Shown here piece by piece: positions 43,158-51,391 of a stretch of 64,000 bases of DNA (position 1 is its first letter; every line of letters starts with the position of its first letter). The position numbers and the translations under genes are program-made. The stretch comes from Streptomyces sp. SAJ15 (GTDB lineage: Bacteria; Actinomycetota; Actinomycetes; Streptomycetales; Streptomycetaceae). The stretch covers positions 44,857 through 108,856 of the forward strand of contig NZ_NISY01000017.1 of assembly GCF_007595705.1 (NCBI RefSeq), read 5' to 3'. Below the pieces are notes generated by a model that was not told the DNA's origin, did not search any database, and saw nothing but the letters and a program-made list of their open reading frames with translations.

Positions 43158-43997
43158 CTAGGCGGCCCAGTGCGCCGGGCGGGTCAGGGTGCCCGGCAGC
43201 CGGGTGGCCGCGTCGCCCCTGGCCGCGTTGAGCTGGGGCTGGGTGAGGAAGACGCAGTCGGTGAGGTCGGCGCCGGACAGGTCGGCGTCCCGCAGGTCGG
43301 CACCGATGAGGTCGGCGAACCGAAGATCGGCGCCGGAGAGGTCGGCGGCGATGAGGTAGGCCCCGCGCAGGCTGACGCCCCTGAGGTCGGCCCCCTTGAG
43401 CCTCGCGCCGATGAGGTCGGCGCCCCTGCGGTCCTTCTTCTTGCGCCGTACGCCCGCCCGCGCGAGCTCGCTCGTGCGCAGCAGCAGCGTGTTGACGACC
43501 TGCCGGTGGGCCGCGACATCCAGCTCACCGAGGGCCTCGGGGCTCTGACGGGTGAGGCGCTCGGTCTCGTCGAGCACCCGTCGCACCTCCGCGTGGACCG
43601 GTCGGGCCGACTCCAGGGTCAGCGCCTCGGTCAGGTACCAGAGCAGCTCGTGAAGTTGTCGCACGACCGGGAAGACCGCGAACATCTCCCGGGCGCTCTC
43701 CGGCTCCTGACGCCAGTCCCGCCCGCCGAAGGTGATCTGGGAGACCCTCTGCCCCGCCCCGAAGCAGTCGTAGACGGTGCAGCCGGGATAGCCCTCCCGC
43801 CGGAGGCGGGTGTGGATGCCGCAGCGGAAGTCGGCGTCCAGGTTCCGGCAGGGCTTCCCGGCGTCCTTGGTGACGGCGAAGTCCGCGGAGGCGGTGAAGG
43901 GCAGGGCCACGCAGCAGAGCCCGAAGCACTGCGCACAGTCGCCCCGCAGGTCCGTCCGCCCCTGCTCGGGTCCCGCGTCATGACGTATCTCGGGCAC
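43158..43997 (-). CDS. Pentapeptide-repeat protein with Cys-rich N-terminus
   Basis: Protein of 279 aa from GTG 43997. The first ~75 residues carry CAQCFGLCC and several further Cys (CRNLDADFRCG, GCTVYDCFG), which could bind zinc or an Fe-S cluster. The middle is helical. Residues about 190-255 form some 13 A(D/Y)L-type pentapeptides (GADLIGARLKGADLRGVSLRG), a right-handed beta-helix. It is not a full-length Qnr/MfpA DNA mimic: the repeat block is short. The function is unknown. Confidence 0.87.
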   Translation of the reverse strand: MPEIRHDAGPEQGRTDLRGDCAQCFGLCCVALPFTASADFAVTKDAGKPCRNLDADFRCGIHTRLRREGYPGCTVYDCFGAGQRVSQITFGGRDWRQEPESAREMFAVFPVVRQLHELLWYLTEALTLESARPVHAEVRRVLDETERLTRQSPEALGELDVAAHRQVVNTLLLRTSELARAGVRRKKKDRRGADLIGARLKGADLRGVSLRGAYLIAADLSGADLRFADLIGADLRDADLSGADLTDCVFLTQPQLNAARGDAATRLPGTLTRPAHWAA

Positions 43998-44127
43998 GGT
44001 GTGTGGTTCCTCTTACCTGTCGCTCGATGCCTGCCGGGCCGGGACCCCGGCATCCGACCAGCCATTTTAGGCATCCGCCCGTCCGGCGCCCGGCCACAGC
44101 ACGCGCCCCGGGCCGGGCCCGGGCCCG

Positions 44128-44178
44128 GTCGTCGCGTGCCCGGCCCGGTCGTCGCGTGTGCGGCCCTGTCGTCGCGTG
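44128..44178. repeat. Three copies of GTCGTCGCGTG at 20-bp period
   Basis: Exact 11-bp cores at 44128, 44148 and 44168, with similar CCCGGCCCG spacers. Confidence 0.8.
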
Positions 44179-44244
44179 CCCGGGTCGCGCACCGGGCCGT
44201 CCGCCCTGGCCGGGGCCGACCGTCACCGGCACCGGCACCCGTCG

Positions 44245-44271
44245 CCCGGGCACCCGGGCACCCGGGCACCC
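44245..44271. repeat. Tandem octamer CCCGGGCA x3
   Basis: Perfect tandem of CCCGGGCA at 44245, 44253 and 44261, then diverging copies. Confidence 0.8.
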
Positions 44272-44568
44272 GCCACTGGACACGGACACCGGGCGCCGGG
44301 CACCCGCCACCGGGCAGAGTCCGCCGGCCCGGCCGATCACCGCGGTCGGCCCCGGCCGCCGGCGCCTGTCCGGCCACCGGTTTCCCCATCTCTGGGTACC
44401 GATCGCCGGGGCCCGGTCACCGGGTCCGACCACCGGGGCCCGTACGGCCCGTACGCCGGGACCCGTACGCCGGGCCCCGACCACCGGACCCGTTCGCCGG
44501 GGCACGGGCGTCGCGGCCGGCCGCCCACACCCGGCCCGGTCGCCGTGGCCCCGGCCGGCGCCTTCGTC

Positions 44569-46827
44569 TCACCCTCCGGCCCGCTGGTCCGTCGCCGTCA
44601 GCGCCTCCAGCCCGGCGGGCAGCGGCCGCGCGTGCACCACGCCCAGCCGCTGCGTCGCGCGAGTCAGCGCCACGTACAGATCGCTGGTCCCGAGCTCGGC
44701 CGGCTCCACCACGATCACCGCGTCGAACTCCAGGCCCTTGGCCTGCCGGGGGTCGAGCAGCACCACCGGATTGGTCAGGTCCGGGGTGGGGCCGGTGGAC
44801 GCGCCCGGCAGGGCGGCCGACAGGGCCTCGTGCCGGTCGCGGGCGGCGATCACCGCGAGCCGGCCCACCGCGCGGTCCGCTCGATCCCCGGCCACGGCGT
44901 CGGCCACCGCGCGGGGCAGGTCGTCGGCGCGGCACGCCCAGGGCCGTACGCCGGTGGCTCGGACCGAGGTCGGCGGCTCGAAGGAGTCGTCCACGGCGCG
45001 GAGCACTCCCGCCGCGATCTCCATGATCTCGGCCGGTGTGCGGTAGTTGACGCCGAGCCGGGTGTGCTCCCAGCGGTCGCCGACGTACGGCGCGAGGATC
45101 GCGTCCCAGGAGCCACAGCCGCCGGGTTCCGCGGTCTGCGCCGGGTCGCCGACCAGGGTCATGGAACGGGTCGGGGTGCGGCGCATCAGCAGCCGCCACG
45201 CCATCGCGGACAGCTCCTGCGCCTCGTCCACGATGACGTGGCCGAAGGCCCAGGTGCGGTCGGCGGCGGCGCGTTCCGCGGCGCTGCGGTGGTCGGCCTC
45301 CTCGTGGCGCTCCGCGAGCGTTTCCGCGTCGATCAGATCGTGGGCGGCGAGCACCTCCGAATCCTCGTCGTCGCGGTCCTCGAACTCCTGGGTGCGGGAG
45401 CCGTAGGAGAGGTCGAGCACGCCCTGCGCGTAGGCGATCCGCTCCTGGCGCGCCGCCTCGGCGGCCACGCGGGCCGCCGCGTCGTCTTCCCCGAGGAGCT
45501 CGGCGGCCTCGTCCAGCAGCGGCACGTCGGCCGGGGTCCAGTCACCGCCCACCCGCCGGATCGCGGCGGCGTCGGCCTCCGGGAGGTGGACGGGCTCGGC
45601 CAGGAAGTCCGCGACCAGTTGCCGGGGGGTGAGGACGGGCCACAGCTCGTCGATGGCGGCGTGCACCTCGGGGCTGTCCGCGACGGCCTTGCCGAGCTGG
45701 GCGATGTCGTCCGGGCCCAGCAGGTTCGGGCCGCCGTAGGGGTCGGCGCCCAGCCGGTCGGCCAGTTGGGCGGTGAGGGCGTCGATCAGGTGGAAGGCGA
45801 AGTACGGGCGGGCGAGGTTGTGCGGCAGCCGGGTCTCGCGGGCCCGACGCCGTGCCCGCTCCGCCATCTCCACGTCCAGCAGCAGCGCGCCGTCCTCGTG
45901 GTCGATCGCGATGACCGGGTCGGGCAGGGACTGCCGGTCCGCCACGAACCGCGCCAGCACCTCGGCCATCTCGGCCCGGCCCTTGACCTCGGCCGCGCGG
46001 GGGGTGTCGGTGCCGTGCGCCGTGACGCCGGGGAAGAGCTCGCCGGGCGTGGCGAGCAGCACACCGGTCTCGCCGAGCGAGGGCAGCACCTCCGCGATGT
46101 AGCTCAGGAACGCCGGATTGGGCCCGACGATCAGCACCGCGCGGCGGGCGAGCAGTTCGCGGTGCGCGTAGAGCAGGTAGGCGGCGCGGTGCAGCGCGAC
46201 GGCGGTCTTCCCGGTGCCGGGACCGCCCTCGACGACCAGCACGCCACGGTGCGGAGCACGGATGATCCGGTCCTGGTCGGCCTGGATGGTCCGCACGATG
46301 TCGTGCATCCGGCCGGTGCGCGCGGCGTCCAGCGCGGCGAACAGCACGGCGTCCGCGTCGGCGCCCTCGTGCCCGGTCCGTATGGTGTCGGAGAGGTCGA
46401 GGATCTCGTCGTGCAGGGCGGTGACCCGCTGCCCCGCGGTGGTGATGTGACGCCGGCGGCGCAGGCCCATGGGGGTGTGGCCGGTGGCGAGGTAGAAGGG
46501 ACGGGCGACCTCGGCCCGCCAGTCGACGACCAGCGGAGTGCGGTCGGCGTCGTCACGACGGATGCCGATGCGGCCGATGTGGTGGTCGCGGCCGTCCTGG
46601 AAAGCCAGCCGGCCGAAGCACAGTCCACGCTCCCCGGCGTCGAAGGCGGCCAGCAGCCCGGACCGCTCGGCGACCAGCACATCGCGCTCCAGCCGCGCCT
46701 GGAGACCCGTCTCCTTGCGGGCGAGGGCCTCGGACACGGCCGTTTCGGCGCCGGCCCGCAGTTCGGCGAGACGGCCGTAGAGCAGGTCGATGAATTCCTG
46801 CTCACGACGCAATTCCTCGTTTGACAA
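44569..46827 (-). CDS. helD-like: HelD-family RNA polymerase-associated helicase-like ATPase
   Basis: Cytoplasmic UvrD/Rep-type ATPase of 752 aa. In Bacillus, Mycobacterium and Streptomyces, HelD/HelR proteins pry stalled RNA polymerase off DNA, and some displace rifamycin. Walker A is GGPGTGKTAVALHRAAYLLY; later motifs include VIVDEAQELSAMAWRLLMRR, LVGDPAQT and NYRTPAEI, and LYVALTRATQRLGVVH is motif VI. The N-terminal coiled coil (NEELRREQEFIDLLYGRLAELRAGAE) would reach the polymerase. The start is TTG 46827, with GGGAG five bases upstream; upstream in-frame codons are rejected. A 21-bp dyad lies in its promoter. Confidence 0.92.
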   Translation of the reverse strand: MSNEELRREQEFIDLLYGRLAELRAGAETAVSEALARKETGLQARLERDVLVAERSGLLAAFDAGERGLCFGRLAFQDGRDHHIGRIGIRRDDADRTPLVVDWRAEVARPFYLATGHTPMGLRRRRHITTAGQRVTALHDEILDLSDTIRTGHEGADADAVLFAALDAARTGRMHDIVRTIQADQDRIIRAPHRGVLVVEGGPGTGKTAVALHRAAYLLYAHRELLARRAVLIVGPNPAFLSYIAEVLPSLGETGVLLATPGELFPGVTAHGTDTPRAAEVKGRAEMAEVLARFVADRQSLPDPVIAIDHEDGALLLDVEMAERARRRARETRLPHNLARPYFAFHLIDALTAQLADRLGADPYGGPNLLGPDDIAQLGKAVADSPEVHAAIDELWPVLTPRQLVADFLAEPVHLPEADAAAIRRVGGDWTPADVPLLDEAAELLGEDDAAARVAAEAARQERIAYAQGVLDLSYGSRTQEFEDRDDEDSEVLAAHDLIDAETLAERHEEADHRSAAERAAADRTWAFGHVIVDEAQELSAMAWRLLMRRTPTRSMTLVGDPAQTAEPGGCGSWDAILAPYVGDRWEHTRLGVNYRTPAEIMEIAAGVLRAVDDSFEPPTSVRATGVRPWACRADDLPRAVADAVAGDRADRAVGRLAVIAARDRHEALSAALPGASTGPTPDLTNPVVLLDPRQAKGLEFDAVIVVEPAELGTSDLYVALTRATQRLGVVHARPLPAGLEALTATDQRAGG

Positions 46828-46870
46828 TTCGACTCCCGCTCGGATACGATGACTTCGTCGGGTTTTCTTA

Positions 46871-46891
46871 TGTCTCGATAGCGGCGAGACA
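46871..46891 (-). promoter_or_regulatory. Dyad in the helD promoter
   Basis: TGTCTCG-N7-CGAGACA with perfect arms, about 45-65 bp upstream of the TTG start. A TATATT -10 (minus, 46903-46908) with TTGCCG 18 bases upstream (46927-46932) would start transcription just before it, so the dyad is either an operator or a 5'-UTR hairpin. Confidence 0.6.
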
Positions 46892-46914
46892 TGGAAATCC
46901 CCAATATACGAGCG

Positions 46915-46954
46915 AAATCCCCCGGTCGGCAATCCGACCGGGGGATTTCTTTTT
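46915..46954. terminator. Strong hairpin between lysR and helD genes
   Basis: AAATCCCCCGGTCGG (46915-46929) pairs perfectly with 46934-46948 around CAAT: a 15-bp stem. CTTTTT follows on the plus strand. It lies just after the stop of the leftward LysR gene, so it should end that transcript; the T run faces the other way and would stop a rightward one. Confidence 0.85.
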
Positions 46955-46963
46955 CTCCGTACG

Positions 46964-48115
46964 TCACCTTCCCCACCGAGCGCGCGGGGCGAGCGCGCGG
47001 CGCAACAGCCCCAGCAGTGCCCGGGCGGCGGGGCTCGCCGGGCCGTCCGTGCGCCAGGTCAGAGCGATGCGCCCCCGCGGCCCGGGCTCGGTGATCCGTA
47101 GGGTGCGCAGGCCGAGCGCCGCGGCCGTTCCCGGCTCCAGCGCTGGGACGATGGCCACCCCCAGGCCACGGGCGGCGAGCTGGGTGAGCAGCGACGGGGC
47201 CGCCGCCTCGAAGGCGATACGGGGCCGAAAGCCGGCCTCCGTACAGGCGCGTTCAAGGACCCCGCGCAGCCCGGTGCCGCGCGGCAGGCTGATCAGCGGA
47301 CGGTCGCGCAGGGCCGCCAGCGGGATGGCCCCGTCGGTGGCGACGGCGGCTTCGGTGACGCTGACGGAGCCGAGGGCGGCGGCGACGGTTTCCGGGACGG
47401 CGCCGCTTTCCGGGGCATGGGCGCATTCCGACGCATGGGCGTTCCCCGGGGCTTGGGGGCTCCCCGAGGCATGGGCGTTCCCCGGGGCTTGGGCGTTTTG
47501 CGGAGCGGTGGCGCAGAGGGCGGCGCTGACGGATTCGGCGACGGCGGACTCGGTGGTGACGGAGAAGTCCGTGAAGAGGAGCGGGTCGTCGGGGGCGACG
47601 GCGGCGACCAGAGGCTGGTCCACCACGATCTGGACGGAGGTGCCCGGCGGCGGGTGCTCGTCGACGAGTCCGAGGATGGCGATGTCGAGCTCACCGCGGC
47701 GCAGCGCGGCGAGCATCCGTTCCGAGGTGTCCTCGGTGAGCGCGATATCGACCTGGGGGTGGTCGTCGTGGAACTCGGCCAGGACGGAGGCCACGTCGAA
47801 CTCGTGGGCGGCGGCGCCGGAGACCAGCCCGATGGTGACCTGACCGCGGAGCAGCCCGGTGAACGCGTCCACCGTCTGCCGCACGCCCTCGGCGGCCGCG
47901 AGCGCGGCTCGCGCGTACGGCAGGACGGCCTCGCCCACCTCCGTCGGGGTCACCGAACGGCCGGAGCGGTCGAGCAGCGGTTGCCCGAGCTCCCGCTCCA
48001 ACTGCCGTATCTGCGCGCTCACCCCGGGCTGCGCCAGGTGCAACCGGGCCGCCGCACGGGTGAAGTTGGCCTCTTCCACGACGGCGACGAAGTAGCGCAG
48101 CTGTCGAAGCTCCAT
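46964..48115 (-). CDS. LysR-family regulator with low-complexity insertion
   Basis: Regulator of 383 aa, about 80 longer than usual. The winged helix is standard (LRQLRYFVAVVEEANFTRAAARLHLAQPGVSAQIRQLERELG). The effector domain starts normally (GQVTIGLVSGAAAHEFDVASVL) but is interrupted at about residues 183-262 by an Ala/Asn/Gly/Pro repeat region (APGNAHASGSPQ twice) encoded by 36-bp units. It then resumes with IPLAALRDRPLISLPRGTGLR. Whether the effector fold survives is open. It is divergent from the mycothiol-type gene at 48187, its likely target. A strong terminator follows. Confidence 0.9.
   Translation of the reverse strand: MELRQLRYFVAVVEEANFTRAAARLHLAQPGVSAQIRQLERELGQPLLDRSGRSVTPTEVGEAVLPYARAALAAAEGVRQTVDAFTGLLRGQVTIGLVSGAAAHEFDVASVLAEFHDDHPQVDIALTEDTSERMLAALRRGELDIAILGLVDEHPPPGTSVQIVVDQPLVAAVAPDDPLLFTDFSVTTESAVAESVSAALCATAPQNAQAPGNAHASGSPQAPGNAHASECAHAPESGAVPETVAAALGSVSVTEAAVATDGAIPLAALRDRPLISLPRGTGLRGVLERACTEAGFRPRIAFEAAAPSLLTQLAARGLGVAIVPALEPGTAAALGLRTLRITEPGPRGRIALTWRTDGPASPAARALLGLLRRALAPRARWGR
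47433..47493 (-). repeat. In-frame 36-bp repeat in lysR gene
   Basis: A 25-bp exact copy (beginning GCATGGGCGTTCCCCGGGG) occurs at 47433-47457 and 47469-47493. The period of 36 bp encodes 12 residues each. Confidence 0.85.
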
Positions 48116-48186
48116 AACTGATCATTCTAGTGGCGAGAATTACCGACTCTTGGACTTATGGCGGCGCCGGACACACCCTGGAGGAC

Positions 48187-48828
48187 ATGGGGAAAGCGAA
48201 GGACGCCGAGGTCAGGGCCGCGATCGCGGCCGAACGCCAGGAGTTGGCCGATCTGTTGGACGGCCTGCCGGAGGAGAGTTGGGACGCGCCGTCGCTGTGC
48301 GCGGGGTGGCGGGTGCGGGAGGTGGTGGCCCATATGTCGCTCGGGTTCCGCTACTCGCTGCCGAGGGTGCTCCTGGAGCTGGCCAAGGCGCGCGGCGGAC
48401 TGCACCGGATGACCGACCGGTGCGCCCGCCGGGACGCGGCGGCCCACTCCCCACGGCAACTCGCCGGCTGGCTCCGCGACAACGCCCACCACCCCTGGAC
48501 TCCCCCGGTGGGCGGCTTCGCGTCGGCGCTGGGCCACGACGTGGTGCACGGCCTGGACATCACGGTGCCGCTGGGCCTGGAACGCCGGGTCCCCGAGGAC
48601 CGGCTGCGCGTTCTGCTGCGGAACGTGACCCCTTCGTCCGTCAGGTTCTTCGGCGCCGAACTCGACGGCGTCGAACTCCGCGCCGACGACCTGGACTGGT
48701 CCTTCGGCTCCGGCGCGCCCCTCGTCGGCGCCGCGCAGGACCTGTTGCTGCTCGCCTTCGGCCGCAGGCTCCCGGCGGGCCGCCTCAGCGGCGAGCCGGC
48801 CGACCGCTTCGCGCTGCCCCTCGGCTGA
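48187..48828 (+). CDS. Maleylpyruvate isomerase-family mycothiol-dependent protein
   Basis: Protein of 213 aa with the MDMPI N-terminal DinB-like bundle: ERQELADLLDGLPEESWDAPSLCAGWRVREVVAHMSLG is the signature, with the His ligand in VAHM; LGHDVVHGLDITVPLG is the second metal block. ATG 48187 is chosen because GGAGG lies four bases upstream and the family start matches; an in-frame GTG at 48130 is less likely. It is divergent from the LysR gene 71 bp away. Confidence 0.87.
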   Translation: MGKAKDAEVRAAIAAERQELADLLDGLPEESWDAPSLCAGWRVREVVAHMSLGFRYSLPRVLLELAKARGGLHRMTDRCARRDAAAHSPRQLAGWLRDNAHHPWTPPVGGFASALGHDVVHGLDITVPLGLERRVPEDRLRVLLRNVTPSSVRFFGAELDGVELRADDLDWSFGSGAPLVGAAQDLLLLAFGRRLPAGRLSGEPADRFALPLG

Positions 48829-49155
48829 GGGGTCGGTTGCCCCGGCGCCGGGGGGCGGTCACCTCGACGCAAGGGACGGTCGCCTCCGCTGAGGGGACGG
48901 GCTCCTCGTCCTCTCGCCGAGGCGCCGGCGCCTGGAGGCAGGGGAGCGGCGTGCGCGGGGGTGCTGGGCGCGGCACGTGCCGGTAGCGGAACGGGGCGCG
49001 GTCCGCCCCCACCCATGCGCGATCCGCCCCCTACCCGTACTACTTGAGAGCTACGCCGAAGGTGCACTCCGCGGCGGGACGCCGACCACACGGGCTGGAT
49101 CTTAGTTTCGTGCCGGAAGGACGATCGACGCCCGGCACGGAAGGACCCTTCGCCC
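48829..49155. other. 327-bp gap with hairpin before the hydrolase operon
   Basis: No gene is supported. At 49109-49139, CGTGCCGG and CCGGCACG form perfect 8-bp arms around 15 bases containing CGATCG, ending 16 bp before the hydrolase start. It may be an operator or a 5'-UTR hairpin. Simple GAGGGGACGG repeats lie near 48880. Confidence 0.55.
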
Positions 49156-50196
49156 ATGCCGCTCCGCCCGCACAGCGACCACCCGCTTCGCCCGCGCGAC
49201 CAACGGCGGTCGCGCCCGCGCGACCACCGGCCGCTCCGCCCGCGGCGGAACCGGCTCACCCGGACCCTGTTCGCCGTGCTCGTCGCCGCGTCGGTGGTCC
49301 TGCCGGTGGCGGGCGCGGCCACGCCCGCGGACGTCCCGGCCCCCGCCCCCACGGCGCTTGGGCCGTTGCGGGACGCGAGCCCGGCCGCGCTCGCCGGGCG
49401 GTACGCGGCCAGCCGGGCCGACATTCGGGCGGCCCAGCGGATGGCGGCCGGGCACGGGGACCACAGACGGGCCGCCGCGCTGCGGGCCATGGCGGACCCG
49501 GCGCGTCATTTCCTCTCCTTCGACGGCCGTGACGGGGGCCGCGGCGCCGAGGTCTTCGGCGACCTGTCCTCGGCCGTGCGGATCGCCGTGCTGGTCCCGG
49601 GTTCGGACACCAGCCTCGACCACTACGGGCGTCTGCGGAGCGGCGCGAGGGCGCTGCGGCGGGAGTTGGGCGACGGGTCGGCCGTCATCGCCTGGCTCGG
49701 GTACCGCACACCGAGCACGGTGAGCCCGGACGTGCTGACCACCGAGACGGCCGACGACGCCGTTCCCGCGCTGCGCTCCTTCGTCACGGAGGTGCGGGCG
49801 GCGCGCCCCGCCGCCCGGATGTCGCTCCTGTGCCACTCCTACGGGTCGGTCGTCTGCGGCAGGGCCGCGTCCGAGGTGGATGTCGCGGACATCGTGCTCT
49901 ATGGCAGCCCGGGAGCCGGTGCGGACTCCGTCTCCGCTCTGCGTACGCGGGCCACCGTCTGGGCCGGCCGGGGCGGCGCCGACTGGATAGCCGACGTGCC
50001 GCACACCCGGCTGTGGACGCCCCTGGCCACCCTCGGGCTCGGGGCCGACCCGGTCTCTCCGGGGTTCGGAGCGCGCGTCTTCCCGAGCGGCGACGGCGGC
50101 CATAGCGACTATCTGACGTCCGGTTCGGTGGCGCTCGCGAACATCGCCCGGATCGCGGCCGGTCAGGCCCCGACAGGGGAGGTCCGGCATGCGTGA
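49156..50196 (+). CDS. Exported alpha/beta-hydrolase (DUF1023 type)
   Basis: Protein of 346 aa. An Arg/His-rich start (about 40 residues) precedes a hydrophobic segment TLFAVLVAASVVLPVAGA, either signal or anchor. The hydrolase core has IAVLVPGSDTSLDHYGRL, WLGYRTPSTVSPDV and the nucleophile elbow LLCHSYGSVVCG; GGHSDYLT holds the His. This matches actinobacterial DUF1023 hydrolases. It is the first gene of an overlapping operon with an acyltransferase and a two-component system, overlapping the next gene by 8 bp. Confidence 0.87.
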   Translation: MPLRPHSDHPLRPRDQRRSRPRDHRPLRPRRNRLTRTLFAVLVAASVVLPVAGAATPADVPAPAPTALGPLRDASPAALAGRYAASRADIRAAQRMAAGHGDHRRAAALRAMADPARHFLSFDGRDGGRGAEVFGDLSSAVRIAVLVPGSDTSLDHYGRLRSGARALRRELGDGSAVIAWLGYRTPSTVSPDVLTTETADDAVPALRSFVTEVRAARPAARMSLLCHSYGSVVCGRAASEVDVADIVLYGSPGAGADSVSALRTRATVWAGRGGADWIADVPHTRLWTPLATLGLGADPVSPGFGARVFPSGDGGHSDYLTSGSVALANIARIAAGQAPTGEVRHA

Positions 50197-51391
50197 GCTG
50201 ATCCGTCGGATCGATGCCGCGACCCCGCCCGGCCGCGACCGCGCGGTCGACGGGCTGCGCGCCCTCGCCATCCTCGGCGTGGTGCTGGGGCACTGGCTGG
50301 TGACGGCCCTGGTGACCGACAGCGGCACGATACGCGGCGCCGGCCCGCTCCAGCGGATGCCCCAGCTGGCGCCGGTCTCCTGGGTGTTCCAGACCCTGGC
50401 GGTCTTCTTCCTGGTGGGCGGGGAGGTCGCGGCGCGCGGCCACGCCGCGGCCCGGGCCGGGGGCGCGACATACGGGCAGTGGGTCGGGGCCCGCATGGCG
50501 CGGCTGTTCCGGCCGGTCGCGGCCCTGCTGGCGGTGTGGGCCCTGGTGGGGGGCGGGATGCTCGCCTCCGGGGTGGAGTGGGGGACGGTGCGGACCCTGT
50601 GCAGGCTCGCGGTGGCCCCGCTCTGGTTCCTGCTGGTGTTCGCGGCGTTGACGGCGGCGACGCCGTTGGTGGCCAGGGTGCATCCGCTGTGGCCGCTGGC
50701 CGTGGTGCTCCATGTCGATCTGATCCGCTTCGGCGGTCTGGGCGGCCCCGACTGGCTGCCGTGGGTCAACGAGGCTGCCGGCTGGATGGTGCCGTACTGC
50801 CTGGGCGCCGCCTGGGCGCGGGGCGCGCTGCGGTCCCGCGGGACGGGCTGGGCGCTGCTGTGCGGGGGTGTGGCCGCCACCGCCGTCCTGGTGCTGGGGG
50901 CCGGCTATCCCGCCGCGATGGTCGGCGTGCCCGGTGCCGAGGTATCCAACCTCGCCCCGCCCACCCTGGCCGCCGTCTGCTTCGGTCTCGCGCAGTGCGG
51001 GGCGGCCCTGCTGTTGCTCGGTCCGCTGCGCCGGGTCCTGCGGCGCCCCGCCGTCTGGGCGGTGGTGGCACTGGTCAACCTGTCGGCCATGACGGTCTTC
51101 CTCTGGCACCAGACGGCGATGATGGCCGTCACCTCCCTCGGGCTGTTGGCGGGCCGGCCGTTGCCCGGTCTGCACACCGTTCCCGACGGGGCCGGCTGGG
51201 TGATCACCCGGATAGTCTGGCTGCCGGTGTTCGCGGTGGCGCTCCTGGCGTGCTGGGCCGCGTTTCACGCGTACGAGCAGGGCGGCAGGGGTCGGGGCGG
51301 CGGGAGTCGGGTGGTGTGCGGGCGACCGCCCGGTCGGATGACGGCGGTGCCGATACCTGACGGTGACGGAGTGAGGGGGGAGGCCCCGTGA
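50189..51391 (+). CDS. Acyltransferase-3 family membrane protein
   Basis: Integral membrane acyltransferase of 400 aa with about ten helices. The family opening is VDGLRALAILGVVLGHWLVTALV with the conserved His; FFLVGGEVAARG and MTVFLWHQTAMMAVT are further AT3 landmarks. Such enzymes put acetyl or other acyl groups on cell-surface sugars or exported molecules. It overlaps the hydrolase gene by 8 bp and abuts the kinase gene by 1-4 bp. Paired with an esterase-like hydrolase, it suggests control of an acyl modification. Confidence 0.87.
   Translation: MRELIRRIDAATPPGRDRAVDGLRALAILGVVLGHWLVTALVTDSGTIRGAGPLQRMPQLAPVSWVFQTLAVFFLVGGEVAARGHAAARAGGATYGQWVGARMARLFRPVAALLAVWALVGGGMLASGVEWGTVRTLCRLAVAPLWFLLVFAALTAATPLVARVHPLWPLAVVLHVDLIRFGGLGGPDWLPWVNEAAGWMVPYCLGAAWARGALRSRGTGWALLCGGVAATAVLVLGAGYPAAMVGVPGAEVSNLAPPTLAAVCFGLAQCGAALLLLGPLRRVLRRPAVWAVVALVNLSAMTVFLWHQTAMMAVTSLGLLAGRPLPGLHTVPDGAGWVITRIVWLPVFAVALLACWAAFHAYEQGGRGRGGGSRVVCGRPPGRMTAVPIPDGDGVRGEAP

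Larger units (their letters stand above)
43998..44568. other. 571-bp repeat-rich gap, no supported gene
   Basis: It holds several simple repeats: GTCGTCGCGTG at 44128, 44148 and 44168 (20-bp period), and CCCGGGCA three times in tandem at 44245-44268. Many further CGGGxACCC variants occur to 44560. The left 60 bp should hold the promoter of the pentapeptide gene. Confidence 0.6.

Noticed and set aside
46828..46960. Rifamycin-associated element upstream of helD
   Set aside because: No sequence I would accept as that inverted repeat; only the TGTCTCG dyad is present.
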